A stretch of DNA of 64,000 nucleotides from Sutcliffiella deserti (GCF_020037475.1 NZ_JAIQDB010000008.1:1-64000), one strand, 5' to 3'; counted from the first letter of the stretch, positions 9,255 through 18,556 are shown. The notes: generated by a model not told the origin, from the sequence alone. Numbers and translations: made by a program.

Positions 9255-9393
9255 AAAAACCCAAAACCAATAGGTTCTGGGTTTTCACTATTAAGATACA
9301 ATTACTAAATGTACTTTATTTCTATACCTAATTTAGGTGTAGATTAAGGTTTTCTCTTCCAAAATGGAACCCCTTAGATTTTTAAAAGGGGTT
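9255..9393. terminator. Two hairpins downstream of the Fe3+ importer operon
   Basis: A first imperfect hairpin AAAACCCA...TGGGTTTT lies at about 9255-9286, and a second perfect one AACCCCTT/AAGGGGTT at 9368-9375 and 9386-9393. The second is the likelier end of the leftward iron importer transcript. The rest of 8862-9409 outside the repeat holds nothing I can identify. Confidence 0.5.
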
Positions 9394-9409
9394 TTCATCC
9401 TTAACTTAG

Positions 9410-10087
9410 TCAGCTCATCACTAGTTCACAAGGCTTTACCACGAGCTGCCCTTCATCAATAAACAAGATTCGGTCGGCAATTGCCTTTGCATCATTAAAA
9501 TCATGGGTAACCAAGATCGAAGTGATCTGGGCCCTTTTTAAAATATCTTTCAACTCTTCCCGAATTTTTTCTTGTAAGTGTACATCCAAATTACTAAAAG
9601 GCTCATCTAAAAGAAGGAGGGACGGTGAAGGAGCAAGGGCCCTTGCCAAAGCCACACGCTGCTGCTGGCCACCGCTTAATTCATAAGGATAGCGTTGGCC
9701 ATAATCCGCAAGATTAATCAGTGACAGCATTTCCTCTAACCGCTCTTGTTTTTGTTTACGCGACATTTTTCTTAGGCCAAATTTAATGTTTTGAGCGACT
9801 GTCATATGCGGAAATAGTGCATAGTCCTGAAAAACTACCCCAACCCCCCGCTTTTCTGGTGATAGTAGTGTCTTGGAATCAAAGATTTGCTTCCCATCAA
9901 TCTTCATGGTTCCAACTTGGGGAGTTTCGAGTCCGGCAATAAGTCGTAGAAGGGTACTTTTCCCGCTCCCACTTTTACCAAGAATCGAGATGATTTCGCC
10001 TTTATTAATATCCACCGCAATGTCACGAAGCGTATGGCTTTTCGAGTTTTTATATTGAAACTGCAAGTCTCGTATTTGGACGAACAT
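9410..10087 (-). CDS. Fe3+ ABC importer, ATP-binding subunit (FbpC/FutC-like, short)
   Basis: A 225-residue ABC ATPase: Walker A GKSGSGKST (residues 36-44), Q-loop VFQDYALFP, signature LSGGQQQRVALARA, Walker B LLLLDEPFSNLD and H-loop VTHDF. It belongs to the iron/thiamine/spermidine type but stops right after the core ATPase domain, so the usual 100-plus residue C-terminal regulatory (TOBE-like) region of FbpC/PotA proteins is absent. Its start overlaps the stop of the permease gene by one base, so the two are coupled. It powers Fe3+ uptake with the permease and binding protein upstream. Confidence 0.85.
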   Translation of the reverse strand: MFVQIRDLQFQYKNSKSHTLRDIAVDINKGEIISILGKSGSGKSTLLRLIAGLETPQVGTMKIDGKQIFDSKTLLSPEKRGVGVVFQDYALFPHMTVAQNIKFGLRKMSRKQKQERLEEMLSLINLADYGQRYPYELSGGQQQRVALARALAPSPSLLLLDEPFSNLDVHLQEKIREELKDILKRAQITSILVTHDFNDAKAIADRILFIDEGQLVVKPCELVMS

Positions 10088-11727
10088 TATTTACCCTCCT
10101 TATCTAGCACACGATAAAAAATAAAGATACTTAAAGCGCTGATGAAAATAATCAATAGTGATGCGATGGATGCTTCTTGTACTCTTTCATCATTCGCATA
10201 TTTAAAAGCCTGTGTGGCTAACGTCGAAAAATTAAAGGGCTGTAAAAATAATGTTAGCGGCAACTCTTTTAGGATATCAATAAACACTAAAATGAATCCG
10301 CTCACAATTGCTCCTTTTAATAGAGGAAGATCAACCTTTAGGAACGTTCTGAAAGTAGATGCACCTAGCGTTCTAGATGCTTCCGTAAATTTATTCCCTA
10401 CCTTTTCAAAGCCTGATTCCACCGCATTAAATCCGATTGCAAGGAATCGTATCACATAGGCAAATACAAGCATAACCAAGGTAGTTCTAAGAACAAATTC
10501 CGGCTTTAAATTAAATAGCGCAAGAAACGAGACAATTTGCTCATCTAACATAATAAAGATTGTAATAACGGCAATGGCGATCGCTGCTCCAGGAATAGAA
10601 TAGCCCAGTGTCGTTACTCGGGAGAATATTTTTGTTATGACACCCGGCTGCAGCCTTGTGTAATTCGAAATAATTAGTGCTATTACAATAATAAGTAACG
10701 CCGAAATACTCGCAACAAAAATAGAGTTTGCAGCCAAACTTAAAAATTCCTCTTTGAAAATTTGATCATACGTCATGGATGCCCATCGGATAAGTTGCAG
10801 CACTGGAATGATAAAAGCAATGGTAAAAATGCTAAAACAAAAAGCAAAAACAGTCCATCCTTGTACTCCTTTTAGATTCTTCGGTTGTATTGGACGAACT
10901 TTGGAGGAGGGATCAAAAAACTTTTTCCTTCCACGAAGCAAACGCTCCATGGATAAAATGACCATTACCATAATCATTAGGGTTCCTGCGAGTTTTAAGG
11001 CAGAGTCCAAATCCATCATGCCGTACCAGGTCCTAAAAATCGCAGTACTGACTGTTTGAATTCCAAAATAGCTTGCCACCCCATAGTCGTTTAATACTTC
11101 TAAAATGACAAGCGTTACACTTCCAACGATAGCTCCTCTGGCGATCGGCAAAGCGACACGGAAAAAGGTACTTATGCTATTACTGCCTAATAATCTAGCA
11201 TTTTCAATAACCGAGGCAGATAAGCTTTGAAAGTAGCTCAGGGTAATAGAATACACATAGGGAAATAGCGTAACTGTAAAAATAAATATTGCACCTGGAA
11301 TGCTCATGATATTAAAGTAGGCTTGATTGACCTGTAGCTCAAAGTTATTACGTAAGCCTGACTGGACCACACCGGTATAGTTAAGTATGCCGTGGTAGGT
11401 GTAGGCAGCAATATATGGCGGAATAGCGAGGGGTAAAATGAGCCCCCACTTAAGAAAGTTCCGAAATGGAAAGTGATAGATTGTTACCAGCCATGCTAAG
11501 CTTGTGCCGATGAACATCGTAGCAAGCGCAGTGAAAAGGATGATAATCAGTGAATTTTGAAGATAGTCTCTTAATAGATATTCTTTTATATGAAGCCAAT
11601 TTTCATTAGGCTCTGTAAAAAACTCCACTGCAATCAAAATATTGGGAATAAGAATGATAGAAATGAAAAATATGCTAGCAAGGGCCCACCCTTTATGCTT
11701 AACCCTCGACCAATGGAACTTCTTCAC
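10087..11727 (-). CDS. Fe3+ ABC importer, fused permease (FbpB/SfuB-like)
   Basis: About 546 residues with roughly 12 membrane segments, built as two homologous BPD_transp_1 halves. Each half contains an EAA-type loop: ENARLLGSNSISTFFRVALPIARGAI in the first and TEASRTLGASTFRTFLKVDLPLLKGAI in the second. This duplicated permease is typical of FbpB/FutB iron importers. I place the start at the GTG lying 9 bases after AAAGGAT instead of the GTG directly behind it. A Fur box lies about 55 bases upstream, so the permease-ATPase pair can be transcribed separately from the binding protein gene. Confidence 0.86.
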   Translation of the reverse strand: MKKFHWSRVKHKGWALASIFFISIILIPNILIAVEFFTEPNENWLHIKEYLLRDYLQNSLIIILFTALATMFIGTSLAWLVTIYHFPFRNFLKWGLILPLAIPPYIAAYTYHGILNYTGVVQSGLRNNFELQVNQAYFNIMSIPGAIFIFTVTLFPYVYSITLSYFQSLSASVIENARLLGSNSISTFFRVALPIARGAIVGSVTLVILEVLNDYGVASYFGIQTVSTAIFRTWYGMMDLDSALKLAGTLMIMVMVILSMERLLRGRKKFFDPSSKVRPIQPKNLKGVQGWTVFAFCFSIFTIAFIIPVLQLIRWASMTYDQIFKEEFLSLAANSIFVASISALLIIVIALIISNYTRLQPGVITKIFSRVTTLGYSIPGAAIAIAVITIFIMLDEQIVSFLALFNLKPEFVLRTTLVMLVFAYVIRFLAIGFNAVESGFEKVGNKFTEASRTLGASTFRTFLKVDLPLLKGAIVSGFILVFIDILKELPLTLFLQPFNFSTLATQAFKYANDERVQEASIASLLIIFISALSIFIFYRVLDKEGK

Positions 11728-11780
11728 AGATGACACATCCTTTTAAACATTAAAACTAAATTAATCCAGGTTAATTATAA

Positions 11781-11795
11781 CGAAAATCATTCTCA
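11781..11795 (-). promoter_or_regulatory. Fur box upstream of the Fe3+ permease gene
   Basis: Minus strand TGAGAATGATTTTCG matches TGATAATNATTATCA at 12 of 15 places. Position between the binding protein terminator and the permease start suits a promoter-proximal operator. Confidence 0.6.
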
Positions 11796-11813
11796 AATGG
11801 AATGTAATGTGCA

Positions 11814-11856
11814 AAAAAAAGAATAGAACCGAATCATTGTTACAGATCCGGTTCTA
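11814..11856 (-). terminator. Terminator of the Fe3+-binding lipoprotein gene
   Basis: 8-bp stem TAGAACCG/CGGTTCTA (11824-11831 and 11849-11856), followed on the minus strand by a long T run (plus-strand A run 11814-11821). Confidence 0.8.
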
Positions 11857-11867
11857 CTTCCTTTTTC

Positions 11868-12992
11868 TTATTTCCAACCTACTTCATTAAATAAACGTAT
11901 TGCAGCTTGTTGGTTTTCCCCTAAAATAGAGAGCTTCACATCTTGTTCTTTGAATTCTCCCCATGATTGTAGAAGTTCGGAAGCTTCTACATTCTCTTTC
12001 ACTGGGTATTCATAGTTTGCTTGTGCAAATTTCCCTTGTGCCTCATCACTAGATAAGAATTCAATAAATTTAATCGCATTTTCTTTATTTTTTGCATGTT
12101 TAGTCACACCAGCTCCACTGATGTTGATGTGTGTACCAGTTGTATCTTGGTTAGGGAAAAACACCCCAACGTTTTCTGCCACTTTTACTTCCTCAGGATC
12201 GTCAGAGTTTAACATCCCACCCAAATAGTAGGTGTTCATAATTGCTACATCCGCTTCCTCTGCTACTACTGCTTTTGCTTGGTCTCGATCTCCACCTTGC
12301 GGATCACGCGCCATATTATTTACAATTCCTTGTGCCCACTCTTTTGCCTTCTCTTCCCCCATCACTTCAATAAAAGATGCCAATAAAGAAATATTGTACA
12401 TATTTTCAGAAGCACGTACCACTACTCGACCTTCCCATTCAGGTTCTGTTAGAGCTTCATAGGTTGATAGTTCCGACGGATCTACGCGGTCCTTGGAGTA
12501 CACGATGACACGCGCACGCTTTGTTAATCCAAACCATTGGTTATCTTCATCACGAAGCTTTTCTGGAATATTTTCAGTAAGTACATCGCTTTCTACTGCT
12601 TGTAAAAGATCACTTTCTTTCGCTTGATAAAGGTTTCCAGCGTCTGCTGTAATATAAACATCCGCTTCAGTCGCTTCCCCTTCAATGTTTAAACGCTCCA
12701 TTAATTCATCGCCTTTTCCTTCAACAACATTTACCTTAATGCCTGTTTCTTCTTCAAAAAGTTTGTATAACTCTTGGTCTGCTTCATAATGACGGCTTGT
12801 ATATAAATTAACTTCTCCCGCTTCTTCCTCTTCGTTTGTCGCTTCATCACTGTTAGTCTCCTCAGTGTTTTCAGAAGAAGTATTTCCATTGGTATTATTC
12901 GTGCTGTTACCATTATTCGTGCTGCTGACACATCCTGTTAATGCTAGCACTAGTACAAGCATTAAACTAATGAATATATTTAGTTTTTTCAT
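11868..12992 (-). CDS. Fe3+-binding lipoprotein (FbpA/FutA-like)
   Basis: About 374 residues from the ATG I prefer (MKKLNIFISLML), 15 codons inside the longest frame; the prefix would spoil the signal peptide. The signal peptide ends at a lipobox (VLALTGC), followed by an N/T/E-rich linker of about 45 residues and then the binding protein: VNLYTSRHYEADQELYKLFEEETGI near residues 60-85 is the hallmark of FbpA-type ferric-binding proteins, and GDELMERL, ADVYITADAGNL and NTYYLGG follow. Acts outside the membrane, delivering Fe3+ to the permease. Controlled by two Fur boxes upstream. Confidence 0.88.
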   Translation of the reverse strand: MKKLNIFISLMLVLVLALTGCVSSTNNGNSTNNTNGNTSSENTEETNSDEATNEEEEAGEVNLYTSRHYEADQELYKLFEEETGIKVNVVEGKGDELMERLNIEGEATEADVYITADAGNLYQAKESDLLQAVESDVLTENIPEKLRDEDNQWFGLTKRARVIVYSKDRVDPSELSTYEALTEPEWEGRVVVRASENMYNISLLASFIEVMGEEKAKEWAQGIVNNMARDPQGGDRDQAKAVVAEEADVAIMNTYYLGGMLNSDDPEEVKVAENVGVFFPNQDTTGTHINISGAGVTKHAKNKENAIKFIEFLSSDEAQGKFAQANYEYPVKENVEASELLQSWGEFKEQDVKLSILGENQQAAIRLFNEVGWK

Positions 12993-13021
12993 GTTTGAGA
13001 CACCCCTTATGTAATTAGTAT

Positions 13022-13065
13022 TGATAATCAATCTCATTTGTATATTACATTGATAACCGTTATCA
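13022..13065 (-). promoter_or_regulatory. Two Fur boxes upstream of the Fe3+-binding protein gene
   Basis: TGATAATCAATCTCA (13022-13036) matches the Fur consensus at 13 of 15. TGATAACCGTTATCA (13051-13065) is a perfect dyad around its central base, also 13 of 15. They are spaced about 29 bases centre to centre, three helical turns. Confidence 0.78.
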
Positions 13066-13415
13066 TGTCAACACTTTTTTAGCATTTTACTAGTTTATGA
13101 ATTTTATATTTTGAAACGCTATTACAAAAAGAGCTTTTTTTGAAGAAACACTTGAAATTAGAGATAAATTGAGCTGAAATATATAGGATTCCGTTTAACA
13201 CCGCTGTTGATCTCCATGAACAACAGCTAGGAGTGCCTAGTATCAAATAATGTTCTTTTTCTGCGCAGTTGCGAAAAGTTACTCGCTATTTATAAACAGA
13301 TTCAAAGATGGCATATCCCTCTAATCACTCACTTATATGCAGTTACTTTCATAGGATAAAAAGAATTTCACAAACGCTTATGAGAGTGATTTGTATGAAG
13401 GAGGGATATGTTTTA
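13066..13415. other. Intergenic spacer with fragment of the decayed repeat
   Basis: No credible gene. Around 13193-13235 the segment containing ttaacaccgctgttgatctcc resembles the start of the repeat at 21811-21905, and CTGTTG...CAACAG can form a small hairpin (13203-13227). I see no clear promoter. Confidence 0.4.
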
Positions 13416-14594
13416 ATGCGGCTAGCAGGGAAGTATCCGTTACAGTTATTGGCAGCTTTCTTTGTTTTCCTTTCGTGTGTTGTTCTATTCTTTTGTTTCC
13501 TTGAGGTGGATATAAGAGACCGTCATACAAAGTCTGATAATATCAATATCCAGATTACAAATAACATTCAGAACAATATTAGTGGAGAGTCTTCGGCTAC
13601 TATCCAAACAACGGTAACGAATCATATTGAGAAAGATGGGGAAAGTTCTATTGACAATAATTTGATTAATACAATAGATGGCAGTGGGGATGCAGATATT
13701 AACAATACTGTGGAGAATGATTTGGCTGGGAATGGAAAAGGGTTAGTTGAAAATACTTTAGAAAATAACTTGAATGGCAGCGGACAATATAATCTCAGTA
13801 ATAACCTGGCTAATAATGTCGGATCCGATGTGAATGCAAACGTGCAGAACAATGTAACGAGTAGTGCAGATGGCAACTCAAGTGACGAAGATAATGGCAA
13901 TGGCAACGGAAATGGCGAAGAGGACCAAGGTGACATCGTTTGGGGAATTGACTCAGCAAGTCTTACTACAGAAGATTTTTATGGCTGTGTGCGTGATAAC
14001 TTTGGTGATCCAGTAGTATTTGGTCGTTACCTAGGTGACAAGGAGGGCGTTTCCTTTGGCCTTACCGAAGACCAAGTAGCATTGATTCATGGAGAACAAG
14101 ATTATATTCTTCCCATCTATAATATGTTCAATGATGCTACAGGTTTTGATAATGGCGTTACTCAAGCAGAAAATGCGATTCAACTTGCACAAGAGATAGG
14201 CATTCCTGAAGGGGTCGCCCTATTTGCAGACATCGAGCCCAATTACCCGGTAGATAGCGAGTTCATCCGTGGCTGGTATGAGACAATCACCTCAGCAGGC
14301 TATGAATCTGGAATATACGGGATATTCGACCCGGAAAGAGCCCTCTTTGACGCCTATATTCAAGCAAACGAAAATAACTCGGAATTAGGCGAGAATAACA
14401 TAATCTGGACTGCTTCTCCAAACATAGGCATTACAACTGAAGCAGAAGCACCAGACTTTAATCCAGAGGCACCGGAAGATACTCTAGCATGGGGCTGGCA
14501 GTATGGATTAGATGCTGAGACGTGTAATATCGATACTAATCTATTTTCCAGTGAGATACTGGAATTTCTATGGGCTCCTGATAGCGAACAATAA
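13416..14594 (+). CDS. Membrane-anchored DUF1906 glycoside-hydrolase-like protein on a 16-residue repeat stalk
   Basis: 392 residues from the ATG behind AAGGAGG; the longer frame opening at 13308 has no ribosome site. Residues 8-30 form one membrane anchor. Residues 39-150 are seven tandem 16-residue repeats of the form [ILV]-x-G-x-G-x-x-x-[ILV]-x-N-x-[ILV]-x-N-x, rich in Asn and Gly, which looks like a beta-solenoid or fibrous stalk. After an acidic G/N linker, residues about 170-390 form a DUF1906 (Rv2525c-like, GH25-like TIM barrel) domain starting WGIDSAS, with FADIEPN and WTASPNIG motifs and an ending GWQYGLDAETCNIDTNLF that resembles the GH25/DUF1906 C-terminal D-x-N motif. Probably a cell-surface carbohydrate- or peptidoglycan-interacting protein; enzymatic activity is uncertain. 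Confidence 0.8.
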   Translation: MRLAGKYPLQLLAAFFVFLSCVVLFFCFLEVDIRDRHTKSDNINIQITNNIQNNISGESSATIQTTVTNHIEKDGESSIDNNLINTIDGSGDADINNTVENDLAGNGKGLVENTLENNLNGSGQYNLSNNLANNVGSDVNANVQNNVTSSADGNSSDEDNGNGNGNGEEDQGDIVWGIDSASLTTEDFYGCVRDNFGDPVVFGRYLGDKEGVSFGLTEDQVALIHGEQDYILPIYNMFNDATGFDNGVTQAENAIQLAQEIGIPEGVALFADIEPNYPVDSEFIRGWYETITSAGYESGIYGIFDPERALFDAYIQANENNSELGENNIIWTASPNIGITTEAEAPDFNPEAPEDTLAWGWQYGLDAETCNIDTNLFSSEILEFLWAPDSEQ

Positions 14595-14618
14595 AAATTA
14601 AAGTTTCATAGAAAAGGC

Positions 14619-14664
14619 AACTGTAGACAAACTCGAAATATTTCGAAGATGTCTACAGTTTTTT
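14619..14664 (+). terminator. Terminator of the DUF1906 gene
   Basis: Perfect 11-bp stem AACTGTAGACA/TGTCTACAGTT (14619-14629 and 14650-14660) followed by TTTT. The loop holds an inner small dyad CGAAATATTTCG. Confidence 0.88.
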
Positions 14665-14812
14665 GCGTACCTGCCTTAAAAAGCCCGTTGATTTCCGTTT
14701 CAGGCACTTCGCTTTGTCCCAGCTCAGCCGAGGCGGCTCGAGCACCGCCCCATAGAACGCGTAGCTTTTTGCGGAAAACAACCACGGCGTTTAACACATT
14801 CGTCTTTAAAAA
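14665..14812 (-). repeat. Decayed copy of a Bacillaceae intergenic repeat
   Basis: The minus strand reads TGTGTTAAACG then TTTTCCGCAAAAAGCTA then GGGGCGGTGCTCGAG, matching in order the plus-strand copy at 21811-21905. The 70-residue ORF across it is therefore not regarded as a gene. The remaining spacer to 14923 shows nothing further. Confidence 0.65.
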
Positions 14813-14923
14813 ACCCATAAAGAAATCATGATTACATCTTTAAACTATTTCAAATTATTTGATAAATCACTGTAATAATTGTAAAATAAGGAAAGTACTA
14901 AATATTATTTTAGGGGGAATTGG

Positions 14924-15892
14924 ATGAAGAAGAAAAATGGTTTTTTACTCCTATCCATGCTTTTAGTGTTATCATTGTTTGTCGCTGCATGTGGAAATGA
15001 TGAAGCGTCAACAGGAGATGATCCTGAATATTTAAGCATGCTAACTGGTGGTACGAGTGGTACATATTATCCACTAGGTGGGGCAATGGCAAAGATTATT
15101 ACTGATGAAACAGGAGTTCAAACAGACGCAGTGTCTTCCAACGCTTCTGCTGATAATGTTATTGCATTAAAAGAGGGCAATGCTGAACTTGCATTTGTTC
15201 AAACAGACGTAGTGGCAAATGCCATCGAAGGTGTTAACGCATTTGAAGGAGAGCCTGTTGACAACGTAATGGCTATTGGATCGCTGTATCCGGAAACGAT
15301 CCAAATTGTCACTACCGCTAATTCTGGTATTAGTAGTGTAGAAGACTTAAGAGGAAAAACCGTTTCTGTAGGTGCCCCTGGTTCTGGTACTTACATTAAT
15401 GCAGAACAAATCCTAGAAGTCCATGGAATGACAATGGATGACATTGATGTACAAAACTTGGATTTCGGTGAATCTACTGGCGGAATTCAAGATGGTAATA
15501 TTGATGCAGCCTTCATCACTGCTGGAACACCTACTGGTGCGGTAGAAGGATTAGCTGCTACTACAGAAATATCAATTGTACCAATTGCACAAGATAAAGT
15601 GGATGAGTTGATCGCAAGCTACCCTTACTATGCAGCAGAAGTTATTCCTGCAGGGACATATAATCTGGAGGAAGAAGTGAGTACGGTTGCAGTACTTGCC
15701 ATGTTAGCTGTTACGGCTGATCTTTCCGAGGATCTAGTATACAACATTACAAAAGCAATCTATGAAAATACCGATAAAATTGGTCATGCTAAAAATGAGT
15801 TTATCACGCTCGAAACAGCAACCGATGGGATCGGAATTGACTTCCATCCTGGAGCAGAGAAATACTTTAAAGAAGAAGGATTAATGGACTAA
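14924..15892 (+). CDS. TAXI-family TRAP transporter substrate-binding lipoprotein
   Basis: A 322-residue binding protein. The signal peptide ends with lipobox LFVAAC (Cys 23). Motifs of the TAXI family: MLTGGTSGTYYPLGGAMA near residues 40-57, GNAELAFVQTDV near 85-96, LRGKTVSVGAPGSGT near 141-155, and IDAAFITAGTPTGAV. The ribosome site is AGGGGG. It captures the substrate (C4-dicarboxylates, glutamate and other organic anions are typical for the family) and hands it to the fused permease downstream. A hairpin after the gene probably keeps the binding protein in excess. Confidence 0.9.
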   Translation: MKKKNGFLLLSMLLVLSLFVAACGNDEASTGDDPEYLSMLTGGTSGTYYPLGGAMAKIITDETGVQTDAVSSNASADNVIALKEGNAELAFVQTDVVANAIEGVNAFEGEPVDNVMAIGSLYPETIQIVTTANSGISSVEDLRGKTVSVGAPGSGTYINAEQILEVHGMTMDDIDVQNLDFGESTGGIQDGNIDAAFITAGTPTGAVEGLAATTEISIVPIAQDKVDELIASYPYYAAEVIPAGTYNLEEEVSTVAVLAMLAVTADLSEDLVYNITKAIYENTDKIGHAKNEFITLETATDGIGIDFHPGAEKYFKEEGLMD

Positions 15893-15915
15893 GCAAAGCT
15901 ATAAACTTTAGAACG

Positions 15916-15968
15916 ACCGACTGTCAATCCTATAATTATAGGAAATTGCTGTCGGTCCTTCTTTTTTC
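15916..15968 (+). terminator. Terminator or attenuator inside the TRAP operon
   Basis: Imperfect long hairpin with outer arms ACCGAC/GTCGGT (15916-15921 and 15951-15956) around an AT-rich palindromic loop, followed by CCTTCTTTTTT. Confidence 0.75.
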
Positions 15969-16006
15969 AACCAGGACAGACAGAACTTATTTTTAGGTGG
16001 GTTACA

Positions 16007-16555
16007 ATGAAATATGTTCTTAGAAGACTCAGAAATATAATTATGGCTGCTTTTATTGTTATTTGTGTGTTGTTGCTATTATTTGTTCCTTTCCGAACTG
16101 CATTAGTATTTTATGTAGAGAACACCTCCCAAATCAAGGCCTTTCTTCCGATTGACGAAGGTGACCATTTCCAAATCATATTCAAGCATTCCATTCATTT
16201 GAAAGATGTTGTAGAAAAGTACAAGGTCTCAGAAAAAGGAGAGATTGTACAATATGAAATCATTTATGAAGAATTCGGTATTGGAATGCCTTCTAACGCA
16301 GAAGAAGGATCTGAGTTTGTCTATGAAGATGGAAAATATCATATTAAAAATTTAAACAACGTCTTTCCTTCTATGAATATTCGTAACGGTAAAACCGTTT
16401 CAGAAAACCGCCTTCTTTGGGGAGAGCGTGGGGAAAAAATGGTTTGGTTTAATGAGGTCTTCACTCCAGGAGCTTGGTATAAAGTAAAAGTCGAAAAACT
16501 ATCACTATGGCATTATTGGAAAGGGTTGAAAATTCATGAGCGACTCGAAGGATAA
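16007..16555 (+). CDS. DUF1850 protein of a TRAP transporter operon
   Basis: A 182-residue protein with one N-terminal membrane segment (residues 11-33) and an extracytoplasmic beta-rich domain. FKHSIHLKDVVEKYKV (near residues 63-78) matches the conserved H-S-I/V motif of DUF1850, a family found almost always between TAXI binding proteins and fused TRAP permeases. The start has AGGTGGG. It overlaps the permease gene by 20 bases, so the two are coupled. Molecular role unknown; an accessory part of the transporter is likely. Confidence 0.85.
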   Translation: MKYVLRRLRNIIMAAFIVICVLLLLFVPFRTALVFYVENTSQIKAFLPIDEGDHFQIIFKHSIHLKDVVEKYKVSEKGEIVQYEIIYEEFGIGMPSNAEEGSEFVYEDGKYHIKNLNNVFPSMNIRNGKTVSENRLLWGERGEKMVWFNEVFTPGAWYKVKVEKLSLWHYWKGLKIHERLEG

Positions 16556-18539
16556 AAAGGAACTGACTGCAGAAGAACAAGAAAAGCTTTTAAAAAAGTA
16601 TGATGCCGACTCCAATACCCGAGAAGTAACAGGGTATATGGCTAAAGTGGTCTTCTTTCTATTAATTGCTTTTTCTTTATTTCAGCTATATACAGGGATA
16701 TTTGGACAATACACTGCCTATATTCAACGAACGGTTCACTTAGGCTTTGCTTTAACACTTATTTTTCTATTATTTCCAGCGAAAAAAGGAACCACCAAAA
16801 CAAAAGTGGATTGGTATGACTACATCCTTGTGTTACTAACCATTATTGTCTGCGGATATTGGCCTGTATTTTATGAAACAATGGTGCAACAAATCGGCAG
16901 TATCACGACAGGTCAGGTGATTATCGGTGGGTTAGCCATTTTGCTCGTTATCGAGGGAACCAGACGGGCAATTGGCCTTCCGATAACCATTATTGCGGTC
17001 GTTTTCATGATCTACGCCTTGTTTGGACCGTATATGCCAGGAATGTTGGGGCATCGAGGTCTTAGTATAAATCAATTTGTCCAGTCTATGTTCTTTACAA
17101 CGGAAGGAATCCTTGGTACACCTTTACAGGTTTCTTCGACCTACATTTTCCTATTCCTATTATTTGGAGCATTCCTCGTCCAGACAGGTGTGGGAAATTA
17201 TTTTAATGACTTGGCGATTTCCTTTGCAGGCAGAAGAATTGGTGGGCCAGCGAAGGTTGCGATCTTTTCTAGCGCATTACAAGGAACCATCTCGGGTAGC
17301 TCTGTCGCAAACACCGTTACAACTGGTTCCTATACCATTCCTTTAATGAAAAGACTAGGTTATCATCGGAATTTCGCTGGTGCAGTTGAAGCAGCTTCTT
17401 CCACTGGAGGGCAGATTATGCCTCCTATCATGGGTGCTGCTGCTTTCCTTATGATCGAATTTGCAGGGGTAAAGTATTGGGATATCGCGAAGGCGGCTAC
17501 CATACCAGCCATCCTTTATTTCTCCGGGATATGGATTATGACTCATTTGGAAGCAAAGAAACAAGGGTTGCTCGGCTTGCCAAAAGAGGAAATTCCTCCT
17601 AAGAAGGAAGTATTAAAGAAAATCCATTTATTGCTTCCGATATTAGTAATAGTAGTATTGTTATTCCAAGGTTTTAGTATTGAAAGAACGGCTCTTCTTG
17701 GTATTTTGAGTACGATTATCGTTAGTTTATTTAGGAAGGATACTCGAATTACGCCAAGTAAGTTTATTTTGGCTTTAACTTCAGGTGCTCGTACTGCACT
17801 AGGGGTTGCAGCAGCAACAGCCTGCGCAGGGATTATCGTTGGGGTTGTGACCAAAACTGGGCTAGGTCTTAAACTTGGAAATGGACTGGTAGATATTGCA
17901 GGTTCAATCGCTCCCACTCCGACCTTTCAATTGTTGCTCACACTATTCTTTACTATGATTACTTCTATCATATTAGGGATGGGGTCGCCTACAACCGCTA
18001 ACTATATTATTACTTCGACAATTGCGCTTCCAGCAATTATTGCCTTAAATACACAATTGGATGTAGCCATTCCTATACTTGCTGCGCATATGTTTGTTTT
18101 TTACTTTGGTATCATTGCAGATATAACGCCGCCAGTTGCATTAGCAGCCTTTGCTGCAACAGGAATATCCAAAGGGGATCCACTCAAAACAGGAATAAAT
18201 GCGTCTAAACTAGCAATAGCCGCTTTTATTATCCCTTATATGTTTGTCTTCCAGCCTCAGTTACTAATGATTGATACAACAATCCCTGAGGTCTCATGGA
18301 TTTTGGTCACTTCTATTGTAGGTATGATTTCAATCGGTGCTGGTTTAATAGGCTTCTGGTATCGCAAGCTTTATCGAATTGAAAGAATTATTACCGTCCT
18401 TACCGGCTTGTTGTTAATTTATCCAGAGTCTTTTACTGATATTATTGGACTTAGCGTTTTTGCCGTCATGCTTGCATTACAAAAATTTCATAAAAAAGAT
18501 AAAGGCAATTTCTCAAAAGGAATTGGAGCTTCTACCTAA
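16536..18539 (+). CDS. TRAP transporter fused permease (DctQM type)
   Basis: A 667-residue polytopic protein fusing the small DctQ-like four-helix subunit (residues about 30-160) to the large DctM-like subunit. In the large part, GALQGTISGSSVANTVTTGS is the characteristic SSVAN motif, GGQIMPPIMGAAAFLM follows, and the second repeat has GMGSPTTANYIITSTIALPA and ITPPVALAAFAATGIS. These are symmetry-related substrate/Na+ sites of TRAP permeases. Sodium-driven import of an organic acid is expected, with the binding lipoprotein encoded upstream. Confidence 0.92.
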   Translation: MSDSKDKKELTAEEQEKLLKKYDADSNTREVTGYMAKVVFFLLIAFSLFQLYTGIFGQYTAYIQRTVHLGFALTLIFLLFPAKKGTTKTKVDWYDYILVLLTIIVCGYWPVFYETMVQQIGSITTGQVIIGGLAILLVIEGTRRAIGLPITIIAVVFMIYALFGPYMPGMLGHRGLSINQFVQSMFFTTEGILGTPLQVSSTYIFLFLLFGAFLVQTGVGNYFNDLAISFAGRRIGGPAKVAIFSSALQGTISGSSVANTVTTGSYTIPLMKRLGYHRNFAGAVEAASSTGGQIMPPIMGAAAFLMIEFAGVKYWDIAKAATIPAILYFSGIWIMTHLEAKKQGLLGLPKEEIPPKKEVLKKIHLLLPILVIVVLLFQGFSIERTALLGILSTIIVSLFRKDTRITPSKFILALTSGARTALGVAAATACAGIIVGVVTKTGLGLKLGNGLVDIAGSIAPTPTFQLLLTLFFTMITSIILGMGSPTTANYIITSTIALPAIIALNTQLDVAIPILAAHMFVFYFGIIADITPPVALAAFAATGISKGDPLKTGINASKLAIAAFIIPYMFVFQPQLLMIDTTIPEVSWILVTSIVGMISIGAGLIGFWYRKLYRIERIITVLTGLLLIYPESFTDIIGLSVFAVMLALQKFHKKDKGNFSKGIGAST

Positions 18540-18556
18540 TAGTGCGCAGAATAAAA

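Noticed and set aside
14606-14831. ORFs of 60-70 codons on both strands
   Set aside because: They cover a terminator and a decayed intergenic repeat that recurs at 21811-21905 in non-coding context.
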